The notes beneath the pieces were generated by a model that saw nothing but the letters and a program-made list of their open reading frames with translations, did no database searches and was not told where the DNA came from. Source: an uncultured Lachnospiraceae bacterium (lineage in GTDB: Bacteria > Bacillota > Clostridia > Lachnospirales > Lachnospiraceae). Taken from it: DNA of 11,086 nt. Shown here in pieces: positions 1-6,595 of the stretch (positions are counted from its first letter, which is position 1; each line of letters opens with the position of its first letter). The DNA lies in the NCBI GenBank assembly GCA_910587895.1, contig CAJUOE010000269.1:1-11086 (forward strand). Direction: 5' to 3'. A program made the translations under genes and the position numbers.

Positions 1-1
1 G

Positions 2-322
2 ACGCGTGGCAAATTTCAATATGACTTTGGAGATGAGGCCGGATATACACCGTTGCTGCCGATGTTTACGTTGGGCCATAATTTCGCACCCGCCAATATC
101 CATGCCGGGGGGCTGCGTTATCACGGTGCCGGAGTGGTGGTGTCGCAACTGCTGAAGGACGGACTGATGGAAGCTGTGGATATCAGGCAGTCGGAGTCGT
201 TTGACGCCGGGGTTTTGTTTGCCCGCGCCGAGGGTATTATTCCTGCTCCTGAATCGTGTCATGCCATTGCCGCCGCGGTGCGTGAGGCTGAGCGCTGCAA
301 GGAGCCTCAACGTTTGATATAA
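2..322 (+). pseudogene. trpB: 3' part of TrpB2-type tryptophan synthase beta chain, C-terminally truncated
   Basis: The frame is open from the window edge to TAA at 320-322 and encodes about 106 residues. The stretch containing YTPLLPMFTLGH, HAGGLRYHGAG, FARAEGIIPAPES and HAIAAAVREA matches the C-terminal third of TrpB2-type tryptophan synthase beta subunits. These are PLP enzymes that condense indole with serine to make tryptophan. In the family, the segment after the REA...CKE helix continues for roughly 45 more residues, including a glycine-rich LSGHG motif. Here it ends five residues later (PQRLI). The 3' end therefore appears lost at about base 303, by deletion, insertion or an assembly join. 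The codons are richer in G and C than those on the right of the window. Family membership is clear; whether this is a genuine pseudogene or a chimeric contig end cannot be decided here. Confidence 0.75.
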
Positions 323-340
323 TACCATACTCCGCCAGGT

Positions 341-369
341 TTGGCAAGGGAAATGAATGAAAATATATA
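341..369 (+). promoter_or_regulatory. Candidate sigma-A promoter for the sigma factor/ABC operon
   Basis: TTGGCA (341-346) and TATATA (364-369) are separated by exactly 17 bases and lie about 70 bases upstream of the sigma factor start. A second, weaker pair, TTGGAC (382-387) and TATACT (403-408), has a short 15-base spacer. If the operon is autoregulated by its own sigma factor, the true promoter would not need to match the sigma-A consensus. Confidence 0.4.
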
Positions 370-425
370 AAACTAAATCATTTGGACACAGTTATTTCGT
401 TATATACTTATGAGGGGACATCCCC

Positions 426-441
426 AGGAGGAATTATCTTG
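426..441 (+). promoter_or_regulatory. Ribosome binding site fixing a TTG start for the sigma factor
   Basis: AGGAGG (426-431) lies 7 bases before TTG (439-441), which is in frame with the sigma factor. The upstream in-frame TTG at 382 has no comparable site. A small inverted repeat, GGGGA (414-418) with TCCCC (421-425), abuts the site; its two-base loop makes it doubtful as a real hairpin. Confidence 0.75.
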
Positions 442-984
442 ACAGGCGAAGAGAAATTGCTACAAAGAATAGAACAGGGCGACACAGGCGCCACAGACGA
501 ATTGATAGAAATATACTATCCTGAGATTCTGCGCTATTGTATCTGGCATACGCCTGACCGTTCCCTGGCGGAAGATGCGGCACAGGAAACCTTTCTCAAG
601 GTAATCCGCTACTTTGACCGCTATACCCACAAAGGCAGATGGAAATCCTTTCTCTATCAGGTGGCCGCAAATACCTGCACCGATATCCTGAGAAAGCATC
701 GGCATCTCGATGTATCCTTAGAAGAATCTTCTGTGGATATTGCCTATGTGGAACCGGATTTTGAAAATGTGCAGGCAGATATGGCACTGCGGCAGCTGAT
801 CAGAAATCTGCCGGAGGATTCCCAGGAAATCGTTCTCTTACGGTTTGGACAGGAACTGACACTGCGGGAAATCGCGGGAGTACTCCATCTGCCGCTGCGC
901 ACTGTCCAGTCCAGACTGCGGGCTGCATTAAAAAGACTGAAAAAAGAAATCGAGAAAGGAGCAAATGGCCATGACGAAAAATAA
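439..984 (+). CDS. RNA polymerase sigma-70 family (ECF-like) sigma factor
   Basis: This 181-residue protein has the two-domain layout of extracytoplasmic-function sigma factors. Region 2 spans about residues 20-90 and carries the conserved DAAQETFLKV stretch (46-55), which binds core polymerase and the -10 element. Region 4 spans about 117-170, with a helix-turn-helix at about 141-163 (LTLREIAGVLHLPLRTVQSR) that reads the -35 element. The length is typical of the family. The TTG start at 439 is chosen for its AGGAGG site; starting at 382 would add 19 residues without a ribosome binding site. The 3' end overlaps the next gene by 14 bases, which implies translational coupling. As first gene of an operon encoding a membrane protein and an ABC-2 transporter, it probably controls that transporter and perhaps itself. 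The family call is firm; the regulon is inferred. Confidence 0.92.
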   Translation: MTGEEKLLQRIEQGDTGATDELIEIYYPEILRYCIWHTPDRSLAEDAAQETFLKVIRYFDRYTHKGRWKSFLYQVAANTCTDILRKHRHLDVSLEESSVDIAYVEPDFENVQADMALRQLIRNLPEDSQEIVLLRFGQELTLREIAGVLHLPLRTVQSRLRAALKRLKKEIEKGANGHDEK

Positions 985-1747
985 AATATTAGAAAACAGA
1001 GTAAGACAGGCATTGCAGCAATCCCCCTCCGTCACGAATGAGACGCACCTGCATAATACTCTTATACTTGTCAGACAGGAAGCCTGCCGCAGGCAGATGC
1101 GGAAACGTATATCCTTTCCACAATTCCTGGCAAAGCAGATAAAGTTTATGGGTTATAAAATCTGGATTGTACAGGGAATTTTCCTGTTCTTTATCAACAG
1201 ACTGCTCTCTTATTCCTACGGGTATACATTGCGTCCACAGAGCATGGTCAAACTACTGTTTTGTTTGTCGGTTCTGGTTTTTGTAACCATCCTGCCTTTT
1301 CTCTATCACTCTGTATGCTATCAGATGCAGGAAATCGAAGCGGCGTCCCGCTTTTCCTGCGCAAAGCTTCTGCTGGCGAAACTGGTCATTGTCGGCATCG
1401 GGGATCTTTGCCTTTTAGGCGGTATTTTCTTTACCATGATGCTACAGGCATCTTTACCTGCTGAGCGCACGATTCTATATCTGTGTCTGCCGTTCCTTCT
1501 GGCCGGCAGCGGCTGTCTGTTCCTGCTTGGCCATTGCAGTCCCCGGCACTTTATCATGGGAAGCCTTTTATTCTGTATGCTTTTGGCATTGGGATTTTGT
1601 GTGATTCCAGGACACTATGTATTCTGGTTTCAGCAATCCTTTTCCCCGATATGGATCCTGGTGTGTATACTGCTTGTATTTTTCTGCGAAAGACAGCTTC
1701 GCCATATCATCCGGGATGCCTCTTACACGGAAATACAGTTAGCCTGA
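971..1747 (+). CDS. Six-helix membrane protein of the sigma/ABC operon, possible anti-sigma or sensor
   Basis: This 258-residue protein has a basic, soluble N-terminal segment of about 60 residues, predicted cytoplasmic. Six hydrophobic stretches follow, at about 62-80, 94-114, 133-158, 168-187, 194-213 and 226-239, and then a short charged tail. I recognise no catalytic motif. GGAG at 958-961 gives a 9-base spacing to ATG 971 but only 3 bases to the in-frame ATG at 965, so 971 is preferred; both overlap the sigma gene. A membrane protein with a cytoplasmic N-terminus encoded directly after an ECF sigma factor is the usual arrangement of an anti-sigma factor. By context, the N-terminal segment could bind the sigma factor while the helices sense a signal or join the transporter. 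It could equally be an extra permease-like subunit. No classical anti-sigma zinc motif (HxxxCxxC) is present. Confidence 0.8.
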   Translation: MTKNKILENRVRQALQQSPSVTNETHLHNTLILVRQEACRRQMRKRISFPQFLAKQIKFMGYKIWIVQGIFLFFINRLLSYSYGYTLRPQSMVKLLFCLSVLVFVTILPFLYHSVCYQMQEIEAASRFSCAKLLLAKLVIVGIGDLCLLGGIFFTMMLQASLPAERTILYLCLPFLLAGSGCLFLLGHCSPRHFIMGSLLFCMLLALGFCVIPGHYVFWFQQSFSPIWILVCILLVFFCERQLRHIIRDASYTEIQLA

Positions 1748-1775
1748 CTTATCAATCATCATGGAGGAAATGACA

Positions 1776-2657
1776 ATGGAATTATCTATGGAACATGTTT
1801 CAAAACAATTCAAGGACCTAACCGCAGTGGATGATATTTCCCTGCATATCACCCCCGGCGTATGGGGACTGTTAGGAGCCAACGGGGCCGGCAAGACCAC
1901 TCTCATGCGGATGATCGCCGGTATTATGACGCCCTCTTCGGGACACATCCTCTACGACGGAGTTCCCATTACCGAATTAAAGGAAAGCTACCGCGATGTC
2001 TTTGGCTATCTTCCCCAGGAATTCGGATTTTATCCGGAATTTACCGTAAAAGATTATCTGGAGTATGTCTCCGTGCTGAAAGGTCTTACAGAAAAAGACG
2101 GCAGGCGCAAAATCAATGAACTCCTGGAGCAGCTGACCCTGTCCCATGTAAAAAACAAGAAAATCATCAAACTATCCGGCGGCACGAAACGCCGGGTGGG
2201 CATTGCACAGGCCCTGTTAAATGACCCGGAAGTCCTGATCCTGGACGAACCCACCAGCGGCCTTGATCCGGGGGAAAGAGTCCGTTTCCGCAATCTGCTC
2301 TCTGAGTTTGCGCACGACCGCATTGTACTGATTTCGACCCATATTGTTTCCGATGTGGAATATATCGCCACACAAAATGCGGTGATGAAGGACGGAAAAC
2401 TTCTCGCAAAAGGTACCACCGAAGAACTGGTAAAACTGGTTGCCGGGAAAGTATGGACCGCCAGGATTTCCATGAGCAGTTTGCCGGAATACGAGCACAG
2501 ACTCCAGATTGTCAATCTCCGCAACGAAGAGAACGGACAGATTTCCATCCGCTATCTCGCTGACAGACCCCATACCGGCGATTCACAGCCTGTACCGCCT
2601 CATCTGGAGGATTTATATTTATGGATGTTTCCACAGAAAAATATTGACCGGAGGTAA
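1776..2657 (+). CDS. ABC transporter ATP-binding protein (ABC-2 type exporter)
   Basis: This 293-residue ATPase carries all core ABC motifs: Walker A GANGAGKT (34-41), Q-loop glutamine in YLPQEFGF (Q81), signature LSGGT (133-137), Walker B VLILDEP (153-159), D-loop SGLD and switch histidine H189 in LISTH. The signature has T where LSGGQ is usual, a variant common in exporter ATPases. About 80 residues follow the core and resemble the C-terminal extension of drug and lantibiotic exporters. Three in-frame ATGs exist (1761, 1770, 1776). The TGGAGG site at 1762-1767 overlaps the first and lies 8 bases before the third, so 1776 is the likely start. It begins 28 bases after the membrane protein gene and ends 5 bases before the permease gene. 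It should power that permease at the cytoplasmic membrane. The substrate is unknown. Confidence 0.95.
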   Translation: MELSMEHVSKQFKDLTAVDDISLHITPGVWGLLGANGAGKTTLMRMIAGIMTPSSGHILYDGVPITELKESYRDVFGYLPQEFGFYPEFTVKDYLEYVSVLKGLTEKDGRRKINELLEQLTLSHVKNKKIIKLSGGTKRRVGIAQALLNDPEVLILDEPTSGLDPGERVRFRNLLSEFAHDRIVLISTHIVSDVEYIATQNAVMKDGKLLAKGTTEELVKLVAGKVWTARISMSSLPEYEHRLQIVNLRNEENGQISIRYLADRPHTGDSQPVPPHLEDLYLWMFPQKNIDRR

Positions 2658-2662
2658 TTGCT

Positions 2663-3910
2663 ATGCGTTTAATGAAACTGGAAATAAAAAGAATCATAAA
2701 GACCCGTCTTACCCTTGTCCTGCTGACACTGGCCCTGCTGTTTTCTTTACTGCTGGCATGGCTGCCCATTACCTTTTCTTACAACAGCTACACGGACACA
2801 GACGGCACCAAGGTGGAACTGAAAGGACTGGCCGCTATTGCCTATGAGAAAAAACTACAGGCAGACATTACCGGCACAGTGACTCCGGAAAAGGTACGGC
2901 AGGCAGTGGAAGACTATCAGGCCTGTCTGAGAAAATACGGGGTGGAACTTTCCTATGACCTGCCCGACGGCGTCTATGAAGAAGAGATCCTGCCCTATGC
3001 CCCGCTTTTGCACGGCATCCGGGAAGCTTTTGCCAATCCGGATACCGGCGTTGCCCCGACGATTCTGGAAATTGACCCGAAAAAAGTGGATGCCTATTAT
3101 GATGTGTGTGAAGAACGCATTGTATCCCTGATGAAACAGGAACAGAAAAACCATCCGGCTGCACAAAAGAAGGCCATCGATTTATACAGTACAGTGGAAA
3201 AACCCTATCAGTTCTTCCCGGGATACAGCACCAATGCCATGGATTACCAGATTATCCTTTCCTTTCTGGTCATGCTCTTCTGCACCGTCATCACAGCGCC
3301 CGTATTCACATCCGATTACCAGACCGGCGCAGACGACATCTTCCGCTGTACCAAATACGGCAGGACAAAATTTGCCCTGATAAAGATTCTGTCCGCCTTT
3401 ATTATCTGCGGAACGGCTTACCTGCTCTGCGCCGGGATATATGTCCTGGTATCCAACAGTCTCTGGGGATGGGAATGTACCAGGACCTCCATGCAGATGC
3501 TGTATTCCATTATCAACCTGCCAAATATGACGATTGGGCAGCTGCAATGTTTTAATGTCATCTGCGGACTATTAAGCATACTGGCAGTGATCAGTTTTAC
3601 CGTTTTCCTTTCTTCCAGAATCAAAACCATAGCGTCCTGCCTGTCAATCGCACTTTTGTTTGGCCTTTTACCAATCGTCATCTATATGATGTTCCCGTCC
3701 GAAATCGGCATCTGGCTTTATAGTATTCTTCCGGCAGGCGGAACCGGACTCCAGACCAGTTTCTTATATGCTGCCACCGAATTTGATTTCTGGAATATCG
3801 GGAATATCGCCATCTGGCTTCCTCATGTCATGGCTGGTGCATACACGATTGAAATTCCGCTGTTTGGTTTTCTGGCGGTTTCTTCTTATAACAAATATAA
3901 GAGAAAATGA
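2663..3910 (+). CDS. ABC-2 type transporter permease with large extracytoplasmic loop
   Basis: This 415-residue membrane protein has a basic N-terminus, a first helix at about 16-38, and a soluble loop of about 155 residues (40-195) predicted outside the membrane. Five more helices lie near 195-215, 238-263, 293-316, 322-343 and 383-407. The segment after helix 2 (TSDYQTGADDIFRCTKYGR) resembles the conserved cytoplasmic coupling region of ABC-2 permeases. The start is supported by GGAGG (2650-2654), 8 bases upstream. It lies 5 bases after the ATPase gene, and the two should form one exporter with two ATPase copies. The large outer loop could bind a peptide or antibiotic or contact the cell wall. 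No substrate-specific motif is visible. Export of a toxic peptide or antibiotic is the usual role of such pairs, but that is inference here. Confidence 0.88.
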   Translation: MRLMKLEIKRIIKTRLTLVLLTLALLFSLLLAWLPITFSYNSYTDTDGTKVELKGLAAIAYEKKLQADITGTVTPEKVRQAVEDYQACLRKYGVELSYDLPDGVYEEEILPYAPLLHGIREAFANPDTGVAPTILEIDPKKVDAYYDVCEERIVSLMKQEQKNHPAAQKKAIDLYSTVEKPYQFFPGYSTNAMDYQIILSFLVMLFCTVITAPVFTSDYQTGADDIFRCTKYGRTKFALIKILSAFIICGTAYLLCAGIYVLVSNSLWGWECTRTSMQMLYSIINLPNMTIGQLQCFNVICGLLSILAVISFTVFLSSRIKTIASCLSIALLFGLLPIVIYMMFPSEIGIWLYSILPAGGTGLQTSFLYAATEFDFWNIGNIAIWLPHVMAGAYTIEIPLFGFLAVSSYNKYKRK

Positions 3911-3951
3911 AAAACCATATGACATAACTATCTCCATTCAGACGACAGGAA

Positions 3952-3997
3952 GAGGGTGTCGCAGCATCATCAATTCAGATGATTGGGCGGCACCCTC
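3952..3997. terminator. Long hairpin between convergent genes, probable bidirectional terminator
   Basis: Two 20-base arms (3952-3971 and 3978-3997) pair around the six-base loop AATTCA, with GAGGGTG/CACCCTC at the base and ATCATC/GATGAT at the top. A few wobbles or mismatches lie in the middle. On the plus strand it is followed by a pyrimidine-rich CTTCTTC run. It sits 41 bases after the permease stop and 5 bases from the stop of the convergent lipoprotein gene, so it can serve both transcripts. Confidence 0.75.
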
Positions 3998-4002
3998 CTT
4001 CT

Positions 4003-5832
4003 TCATCCCCAATAACTGTCTTCCGCATAATAACTCTCATACGCTTCCGGATATACCGTCTCTTCTCCCTCTACCGACACCGCGTAAGAATTTCTCACTT
4101 CCGCCACTTTTCCGTCTTCCATGATTTCTTCCCGCCAACGCCATACCTCGGCACCTTCCGGCACCTCTAACTCCGGTGGTATATCATCTTCATCCAAAAG
4201 TTCTTCCGTCAGAATACCTTGTACCACAAACTTTCCGTCCACATACCGGTAAATTGCCCAGCTATGGGAAGCGGCCCAGTTGCGCCAGGAACTGCGCACC
4301 AGTTGATGCTCCGGATCTATGGAAGGGTTGCTGATCATGCTATAAGTCGGTGAAAACACATACCTGCCTGAAGCCTGATCCCAGAGATAACCAAACTCAC
4401 ACAGAAGCCCCTGACTGCCAAAATGCCCGGCTTCCAATACAATATCTTTCACCCCGTCAAAATTGATATCCTCAAACCTCATCCGGTCGCTTCTGGCATC
4501 GCCAAAGCAAAATTCTCCGTCCTCTTCTCCCGGACTCAGTTCATAGACCGATGCACCGGCAGTGACCCGGATCCAGGGATCAAAACTGTACATATAAATC
4601 TCATCTGTTTCACGGGAAATCCACTTCTTTGTAAAACATTCTGCCACCAGATCTCCCTCTTCCCTGCGCTGATAAATGCCCAGGAACCCTTCATCCCCGG
4701 ATCCCCCGGGCCAGGAAACCGCCTTATTAAACTCAGGACATACGGTATAGGTTGTGCTCCCGTAGGCTTCCTCTTCCAACGCCGTTGTCTGCCTGCAAAA
4801 GTCCAGATAAAGAGAGAGCCCCTTTCTGTGCAGCAAAGGTGATAGATCCCGCTCCGCAACAATACAGCCATTAAGCTCCTCCAACTGCCCAAGTTCCTTC
4901 ACAAAACACAAATCCGTATCCTGATCGATACAGCCCTCTATCCGTACAAGCGCAGAACCTTTTAAAGCTGCTTCCTCCCTCACCTGGATGGATACCTCAT
5001 TTAAAACCAGCTCCTTTAACGTACCTATCTGTGCCGCCTCATCCAGCCAGAATCCCTGATAGTCCTCTGCCTCCCAATCCGGTCTTACTGTAAGCATTTC
5101 CACCCGGGAGTCCTGTAAAACACCAAGAAGCGTGTGGTACTTCTCCTCCCGATAATCGTACAATGCCACGGATTTTATCTGCCTCGGAAAGACCTCTCCT
5201 TCCGACAATGTTCCCGTCACATCCGTCACATCCGTATCCACAGAAAAATACACTTCCTGCGCACCTGTCAGATAAGTAAGCGCACGCACCGGGAATGTTC
5301 CTGAATCACTCTCCACCTGCACACTTTCATGGAGAATCTTAAGTGCCAGTAAGTCTTCCTCCTGCCATTCCTGCAAATCCCTGGAAAAATAAACAATGAC
5401 ACTATGAACATTGTCCCAATTATACCATTCCCGCAGCCGGGCAAACTCCTCCCCATCATGAATGGTGACAGAATTAGCCCACAGTTTTCCCTTTACCGCC
5501 TCTATCTCTTCTTTTCTGATCTTTTCATGGGCATCCCTGCCGTAGTAGCGGTAGATGGAATCCCGGAGGGTGTCGTTGTCCATGGGGTTGGTGTGCCGGG
5601 TCGCTTCTTCTCTGGTTTCAGATTCTTCTTCCACTCCGGATTCCGTTTCCATGCCGGATTTTTCTCTGGCCCCAGTGTCCTCCCTGCCGCTTTCCGCTGC
5701 CTGCCCACAACCTCCGAAAAGACAAACTGCAAACACCATCAGAATCCATATCATTTTCCGCCGGCTTCTTATAAATCCCAGCTTCATTACCTGTTCTGCC
5801 TGCTGTATTGAAAAACTTCCATCATCAAGCAT
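4003..5832 (-). CDS. Large secreted lipoprotein with C-terminal DxNxDGxxD repeat-type domain
   Basis: The 609-residue product has an N-terminal basic stretch (RSRRK), a hydrophobic segment (about 28-41) and a lipobox-like LFGGC ending at Cys42. This suggests lipid anchoring on the outer face of the membrane. A Glu-rich low-complexity linker follows. The middle region alternates short strands and Leu-rich segments, loosely recalling leucine-rich repeats. Near the C-terminus, D455-I-N-F-D-G-V-K-D463 matches the calcium-binding loop type seen in FG-GAP/VCBS-like and XAC2610-like domains. TAAGG lies 9 bases upstream of ATG 5832. An in-frame ATG at 5787 would give a more usual 27-residue signal peptide but has a weak site; TTG 5841 is less likely. 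I do not recognise a specific function. It follows a broken regulator gene on the same strand after about 90 bases. Confidence 0.82.
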   Translation of the reverse strand: MLDDGSFSIQQAEQVMKLGFIRSRRKMIWILMVFAVCLFGGCGQAAESGREDTGAREKSGMETESGVEEESETREEATRHTNPMDNDTLRDSIYRYYGRDAHEKIRKEEIEAVKGKLWANSVTIHDGEEFARLREWYNWDNVHSVIVYFSRDLQEWQEEDLLALKILHESVQVESDSGTFPVRALTYLTGAQEVYFSVDTDVTDVTGTLSEGEVFPRQIKSVALYDYREEKYHTLLGVLQDSRVEMLTVRPDWEAEDYQGFWLDEAAQIGTLKELVLNEVSIQVREEAALKGSALVRIEGCIDQDTDLCFVKELGQLEELNGCIVAERDLSPLLHRKGLSLYLDFCRQTTALEEEAYGSTTYTVCPEFNKAVSWPGGSGDEGFLGIYQRREEGDLVAECFTKKWISRETDEIYMYSFDPWIRVTAGASVYELSPGEEDGEFCFGDARSDRMRFEDINFDGVKDIVLEAGHFGSQGLLCEFGYLWDQASGRYVFSPTYSMISNPSIDPEHQLVRSSWRNWAASHSWAIYRYVDGKFVVQGILTEELLDEDDIPPELEVPEGAEVWRWREEIMEDGKVAEVRNSYAVSVEGEETVYPEAYESYYAEDSYWG

Positions 5833-5872
5833 TTTCTGCAACCTTACCTTTCCGCATCAGATGTTACCAAAA

Positions 5873-5881
5873 AGTATAACA
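5873..5881 (-). promoter_or_regulatory. Extended -10 promoter for the lipoprotein gene
   Basis: On the minus strand, TGT followed by TATACT (5878 down to 5873) forms an extended -10 element about 40 bases upstream of the ATG at 5832. The -35 region at the usual distance is poor (TAGATG), which is tolerated with an extended -10. This would let the lipoprotein be transcribed independently of the broken regulator upstream. Confidence 0.45.
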
Positions 5882-5923
5882 TATCTCCTTCCATGCATCT
5901 ATGATAAAACCCGGCTTTCTCTT

Positions 5924-6301
5924 TTATTCTTTATGTCTGGAATTTTTAATCCATACGAAAATCACGATAGCAGTTGCAATCAAAAACTCAGCAAATATCG
6001 TATGCTTGCCCAATAATCCCCATACCAGTTCCGATTCCAAAGTAAATACCATCTCGTGTTCCACAAAAACCACCGCAAGAAACAGCAGGTAGACGGCAAG
6101 TGAATACATGATGTTTTTGAATATCCGAGTACGCTTCTCCTCTCTGAACAACATCTTCTTTTGCTGCTGTTCCAATATCTGTGTCTTCACCGATAATTCA
6201 TCTATCTCAGACGGTTTTAATAAATAATCGATGCTGACATCAAACAGCTTACTCAATTCCACAATCTTATCTACTTCCGGTATGACCTGACCACTTTCCC
6301 T
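5924..6301 (-). pseudogene. XRE-family regulator with C-terminal transmembrane segments, 5'-truncated
   Basis: The minus-strand frame from about 6301 reads RESGQVIPEVDKIVELSKLF and then DVSIDYLLK. This is the hallmark end of an XRE/Cro-type helix-turn-helix (normally WESGQ...P). A charged linker and two hydrophobic segments follow (IMYSLAVYLLFLAVVFV and EFLIATAIVIFVWI), so the parent was a membrane-attached XRE regulator. The first roughly 35 residues, holding the recognition helix, are missing: an in-frame TAA occurs at 6307-6305 and no HTH-like coding is found upstream in any minus frame. The longest translatable remnant begins at GTG 6262 and gives 112 residues without DNA-binding capacity. 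Truncation by insertion or deletion at about 6301 is the simplest reading. A residual membrane peptide could still be made. Confidence 0.75.
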
Positions 6302-6350
6302 AAGTTAAAGATATAAATTAAATACACAGCCCACGCTTCTTTTATCTGCT

Positions 6351-6380
6351 ATTATACCGCAATTTCATATAAACAGGCAA
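6351..6380 (-). promoter_or_regulatory. Candidate minus-strand promoter facing the broken XRE gene
   Basis: TTGCCT (6380 down to 6375), an 18-base spacer and a perfect TATAAT (6356 down to 6351) face the truncated regulator. The position is too close for the promoter of an intact gene, whose start would lie near 6406. It may have arrived with the new upstream DNA, and it could read through the remnant into the lipoprotein gene. Confidence 0.4.
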
Positions 6381-6440
6381 AACGAAAATTACTTTCAAAA
6401 CGTGGATTGTTGCACCCCCTCCATTTCCTTGTTTACTTCT

Positions 6441-6493
6441 GCTTAGCGTCTAAGCTGGCACCAAGGACTTAGTGAGGTATTCCACGAACTTAG
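6441..6493. repeat. Cluster of CTTAG/CTAAG boxes
   Basis: GCTTAG (6441-6446) and CTAAGC (6450-6455) form a perfect inverted repeat around CGT. Two further ACTTAGT copies (6467-6473 and 6488-6494) lie 21 bases apart, two helical turns. In addition, GGACT (6465-6469) can pair with AGTCC (6492-6496). The array ends about 35 bases before the -35 element of the next gene, so it could be a regulator binding site. Confidence 0.4.
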
Positions 6494-6528
6494 TCCGACT
6501 GACTGATACGGTTGTGTGTAGAAAAATG

Positions 6529-6557
6529 TTGGATTTTTGGGTGAAATCCGATATAAT
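6529..6557 (+). promoter_or_regulatory. Strong sigma-A promoter for the Pro/Glu-rich protein
   Basis: TTGGAT (6529-6534), a 17-base spacer and a perfect TATAAT (6552-6557) lie about 40 bases upstream of ATG 6596. A ribosome binding site, AAAGGA (6582-6587), follows with 8-base spacing. Confidence 0.7.
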
Positions 6558-6595
6558 GAAAACGGAAACATACCTATATAGAAAGGACAAAACAA

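Larger units (their letters stand above)
6302..6595. other. Intergenic junction between chromosome-like DNA and accessory region
   Basis: No convincing gene is present. The left edge coincides with loss of homology in the broken XRE regulator. The stretch contains divergent promoter candidates (minus strand 6351-6380, plus strand 6529-6557) and a cluster of CTTAG motifs (6441-6493). A GTG-initiated open frame at 6472-6675 overlaps the promoter and ribosome binding site of the next gene and lacks its own, so it is not called. Confidence 0.5.

Noticed and set aside
382..438. Sigma factor starting at TTG 382
   Set aside because: No ribosome binding site precedes it, whereas TTG 439 has AGGAGG at 7 bases and gives a normal-length sigma factor.
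2054..2573. Long minus-strand frames opposite the ATPase gene
   Set aside because: They mirror a clearly conserved ABC ATPase and have no plausible start context of their own.
4423..4842. Plus-strand frame of 139 codons inside the lipoprotein gene
   Set aside because: It is the complement of a well-supported coding region and has no recognisable motif or ribosome binding site.
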